Below the pieces are notes generated by a model. It did no database searches, was not told the DNA's origin, and saw nothing but the letters and a program-made list of their open reading frames with translations. Shown piece by piece: positions 61,638 through 64,000 of a stretch of DNA of 64,000 nt. Source of the DNA: Chryseobacterium jejuense. GTDB taxonomy: Bacteria; Bacteroidota; Bacteroidia; Flavobacteriales; Weeksellaceae. The stretch lies in assembly GCF_900100075.1 (NCBI RefSeq), contig NZ_FNEG01000009.1, positions 62,001 through 126,000 on the forward strand, given 5' to 3'. Every line of letters begins with the position of its first letter. Position 1 is the first letter of the stretch. Position numbers and translations under genes: made by a program.

Positions 61638-63242
61638 TTATGTAGTAATGTTTATTTTCAGGACCGAGTTTTTGAATATATCTTCTGTTGTTTCATAGAA
61701 CTTCTCACGGTCAAGGAATGTCAGATTGGATGTTTTATAAGGAAGAGCCAGTGATCTGTTGAATTCACACCCTACCTTGGTAATCAGATTATGAGTTCCT
61801 TTGTGAGATGCAGAGGCCTCGCCTATCATTCTTGTTAATTGTGGGAAAGAGAAGAAATATTCCATACACATAGCCAGTGCGTTCATTGAAAAGTTTGGAA
61901 TTTTTTCTTTTGCAGGAGCGATGAGCATGTGAAAGCCGTAATCTCCAGGATTGAAACGGTAATATTTACCAACTTCATCTTTTACTGCCCAATACAGTTC
62001 CAGGGTAAAAATAGGATTGCCATTCAGAAGACCGATATAAGGATGAGAATAATCTACTCCCATGTGTTTAATATAGGCTTCTTCAAACTCCTGTTTATCC
62101 ACATCCATTTCCCAGTACTGTTTAGCGTAATCCATATTAGACCATTCATGAAGGAACTCCATATCAGTTTCAGGATTAAAAGCTCTCAGGGTGATTTCTA
62201 ACGTTCCGTTATTAAAGTATCTTTTATGCAGGATTTCCCCATAATCAGGTTTTATCAGCTTTTTGGAATAATGTTTAGGATTAATAAGGAAATTATGTTG
62301 TCTGATATACTCTTTCCAAATATCTTCATTCACACTGTGAGCCTGTTTCAGGAACAGTCTTGCCTCCAGGGTTTCATAAATAAAATTCATCGCATCACCA
62401 TAAACTTCTTGTAAAGAGTCAATTTCAGTATCTACAATCTGATAAAGAATCTCTTCCTCAATAGAACCTAAATAAGCTAAATGTCTCAGAACCGGATAAA
62501 GGTTGTAGTAAACCACATGGGTTCTTATAAAGCTTTCCACTTTTTCTCTTCTGATTGCTGACCCATTTGTAATGTATTCATCAAAACTAACATTTACCTT
62601 TTCTCCAGCTGTATTGATAAATGTATGCTCGATATTACTGTTATAAATTATCCCTTCCTCTATATACTTCCCTACTGCTGTTTTCAACAATGAATGGGTA
62701 TATTCTGAAAACCATTGGATAATAGCTGCTTTCTTATCGTAATTGGATTCTAACGCTATATTCTTCGAAACAAAATCCAATAGATTTTCATTTTCGTATC
62801 CGAAAAAATTAAAGATAGCGCTTCCCTTAACAGAGTCTATGAAAGAATCAATACTTTCTGTCATTTTATGCCCTTTGTCAAAAGACTCATCAAATTCTTC
62901 AGAAAAATATTTGATATAAGCCTCTTCGGGATTTTCTATGATTGTATTTCCACCATAAACAAGGGAAGTAATAAATCGATAAGCTTCTTCAGCACTGATC
63001 TTTACTACTTCGCCCATTTTCTTTTCTCTATATCCTACCTCTTCGCCTATATGATGAACTCCGGTAGTAGAAAAATGCTTTACAGGAACAATTAAATAAG
63101 ATTCTTTATCTGTAATATTAATTCGGATGAATTTACTTTCAGAACAACTGTTCATGAACGTTGACAACTCTTCATCAAACTTTGGTATAAGGTCAAAATA
63201 ATACCAGTTTTTGCTTTCCAATAAGTATAAACCGACACTCAT
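61638..63242 (-). CDS. Siderophore hydroxamate acyltransferase with long N-terminal extension
   Basis: A 534-residue protein. The C-terminal ~170 residues (about 365-530) form an IucB/AlcB-type GNAT domain: EITLRAFNPETDMEFLHEW, RFNPGDYGFHMLIAP and GEASASHKGTHNLITKVGCEF. It would acylate the N-hydroxylated lysine or ornithine. The N-terminal ~340 residues are an extra helical region I cannot assign with confidence; a segment near 235-275 (HVVYYNLYPVLRHLAYLGS, then IEEEILYQIVD) recalls the C-terminal part of IucA/IucC synthetases. First gene of the operon, behind a clear promoter. Confidence 0.85.
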   Translation of the reverse strand: MSVGLYLLESKNWYYFDLIPKFDEELSTFMNSCSESKFIRINITDKESYLIVPVKHFSTTGVHHIGEEVGYREKKMGEVVKISAEEAYRFITSLVYGGNTIIENPEEAYIKYFSEEFDESFDKGHKMTESIDSFIDSVKGSAIFNFFGYENENLLDFVSKNIALESNYDKKAAIIQWFSEYTHSLLKTAVGKYIEEGIIYNSNIEHTFINTAGEKVNVSFDEYITNGSAIRREKVESFIRTHVVYYNLYPVLRHLAYLGSIEEEILYQIVDTEIDSLQEVYGDAMNFIYETLEARLFLKQAHSVNEDIWKEYIRQHNFLINPKHYSKKLIKPDYGEILHKRYFNNGTLEITLRAFNPETDMEFLHEWSNMDYAKQYWEMDVDKQEFEEAYIKHMGVDYSHPYIGLLNGNPIFTLELYWAVKDEVGKYYRFNPGDYGFHMLIAPAKEKIPNFSMNALAMCMEYFFSFPQLTRMIGEASASHKGTHNLITKVGCEFNRSLALPYKTSNLTFLDREKFYETTEDIFKNSVLKINITT

Positions 63243-63276
63243 TATTATTTTTGTTTAGATTAAATAAAAATTAAGA

Positions 63277-63305
63277 CAAATATATACATATTTTCTTCTC
63301 AACAA
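63277..63305 (-). promoter_or_regulatory. Promoter of the siderophore operon
   Basis: On the minus strand TTG (63303-63305) is separated by 18 bases from TATATTTG (63277-63284), a good TTG-N17-23-TAnnTTTG match, 34 bases before the acyltransferase ATG. Iron control is expected but no clear operator was found. Confidence 0.7.
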
Positions 63306-63597
63306 AATAATTATTTAAAATACCGAAAATGAACAATTTAAAATACTGATTATTAATTAATTAAAATGAATAACTCAAACTAATTAATACACCAAAAAGT
63401 GAATACAAGCAATATTTCAATCCCCTTTTTTTATATCAAAACACAATTTTCAGGAATTAAAATAAATGTTATTAGGAATTAAATAACAAAACAACAGAAA
63501 AACAGAAAATGTCTCAATATGAGACTTTATAGCAATTAATAAGCTGTTGATAAATTTTATATTAAGCGGAAAACTTTCAGTCTTATATTGAAAAGCT

Positions 63598-63605
63598 TAA
63601 TTTTG
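63598..63605 (+). promoter_or_regulatory. -7 promoter element of the last gene
   Basis: TAATTTTG, a perfect TAnnTTTG core, lies 30 bases before the ATG at 63636. Confidence 0.5.
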
Positions 63606-63635
63606 CCGGTAGTAAAGTGTAATCATTTTAAAAGT

Positions 63636-64000
63636 ATGAAAAAGTTGATCCCCTTTCTTTTGTTGTTATTCTTCGCAACTGGTTTTATGAAAAGCCAGGA
63701 CAGAGCCTCAGACCCTTTTCTTTTACAGACATGGAAACTGACTAAACTGGACAATTATATTTACACTTACGAAAAGCAGAATATTTTTTATGCCAAAAGC
63801 CCAGGTTTAAAATTTAGTAAAAACGGAAAAATCATTGGAAATTTAAGTAAATCAGCCAATGGTTATGATACAAAGGAAGATTTTCCTGAAAAAGCTTCAA
63901 AAATGGAACGATATGTAGGAAACTGGAAAAAGGTTTCAGATACTACTATTGCCATTGTATTTACTTCAAATAACAGCATGGATGGAACCTTTGTGATATC
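63636..64000 (+). CDS. Secreted lipocalin-like protein, 3' end outside window
   Basis: From ATG 63636 the frame is open to the window end (121 codons). A signal peptide (KKLIPFLLLLFFATGFMKSQ) is followed by DPFLLQTWKLTKLDNYIYTYEKQNIFYAK, a W-containing lipocalin-like opening, and the strands LKFSKNGKIIGNL and MERYVGNWKKVSDTTIAIVF. No cysteine lipobox is present, so it is secreted and not a lipoprotein. Family not established. Confidence 0.7.
   Translation, partial: MKKLIPFLLLLFFATGFMKSQDRASDPFLLQTWKLTKLDNYIYTYEKQNIFYAKSPGLKFSKNGKIIGNLSKSANGYDTKEDFPEKASKMERYVGNWKKVSDTTIAIVFTSNNSMDGTFVI

Larger units (their letters stand above)
63243..63635. other. AT-rich divergent intergenic region
   Basis: This 393-base region separates the siderophore operon from the last gene. 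It has promoter cores for both directions (63277-63305 minus, 63598-63605 plus) and otherwise only A/T-rich sequence with no reading frame. I looked for a Fur-type palindrome near the operon start and saw only a TTTAGATTAAAT half-site-like stretch (63254-63265), not a convincing operator. Confidence 0.6.

Noticed and set aside
63243..63310. Fur box before the siderophore operon
   Set aside because: Only a TTTAGATTAAAT half-site-like stretch is present; no palindrome convincing enough to report.

Overview
The window looks like chromosomal DNA of a low-GC Flavobacteriales bacterium of the Chryseobacterium type (family Weeksellaceae). This rests on type IX secretion C-terminal sorting domains, many outer-membrane-style lipoproteins, TAnnTTTG promoter cores, a split nuo operon with a short NuoG, and paired double-glycine leader peptides of the kind common in Chryseobacterium. 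No insertion sequence, prophage, CRISPR array or rRNA was seen; there is one tRNA (CAU anticodon).

Layout. 1-5.7 kb: an incomplete membrane protein, a Tat/lipobox PhoD-type phosphatase, a DUF5694 protein, a CAU tRNA, methylmalonyl-CoA epimerase, then rbfA coupled to an FtsX-type permease. 5.8-16.9 kb: a secreted endonuclease with a T9SS tag, aroE, a DUF349 protein, ribD, two six-cysteine GG-leader peptides (one only 54 codons), a secreted YCF48-like propeller, yigZ, a membrane zinc peptidase and a GNAT-like protein. 17.0-31.4 kb: a complete 14-subunit nuo operon (separate nuoC and nuoD), interrupted between nuoF and nuoG by a gene for a probable outer-membrane barrel; several nuo spacers are built of degenerate AT-rich repeats.

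31.7-40.2 kb is the most interesting accessory region: a LysM protein, a PAAR-like DUF4280 protein and a 1070-residue protein with a GH19 lysozyme/chitinase-like domain plus an M23 endopeptidase domain, followed by five tightly packed lipoprotein genes. I read it as a contractile-injection (type VI-like) cell-wall effector with candidate periplasmic immunity lipoproteins. No core secretion genes are present in the window.

40.4-56.4 kb: a GAF protein, an HD-domain/Pycsar-effector-like membrane fusion, a lipoprotein fusing a metallophosphoesterase, a possible kinase-like domain and an outer-membrane barrel, then housekeeping genes (mazG, DUF5606, def, ruvX, sixA), a lipid-anchored archaemetzincin, a retropepsin-like protein and a beta-lactamase-fold serine hydrolase. 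56.6-63.3 kb: a four-gene minus-strand iron operon of hydroxamate acyltransferase, lysine/ornithine N-hydroxylase, TonB-dependent receptor and DUF4374 lipoprotein, with a clear promoter and a terminator. The window ends inside a secreted protein gene on the plus strand.

Several starts were moved from the longest open frame to an internal ATG, using promoter position, signal peptide or neighbour spacing; these are noted in the entries.
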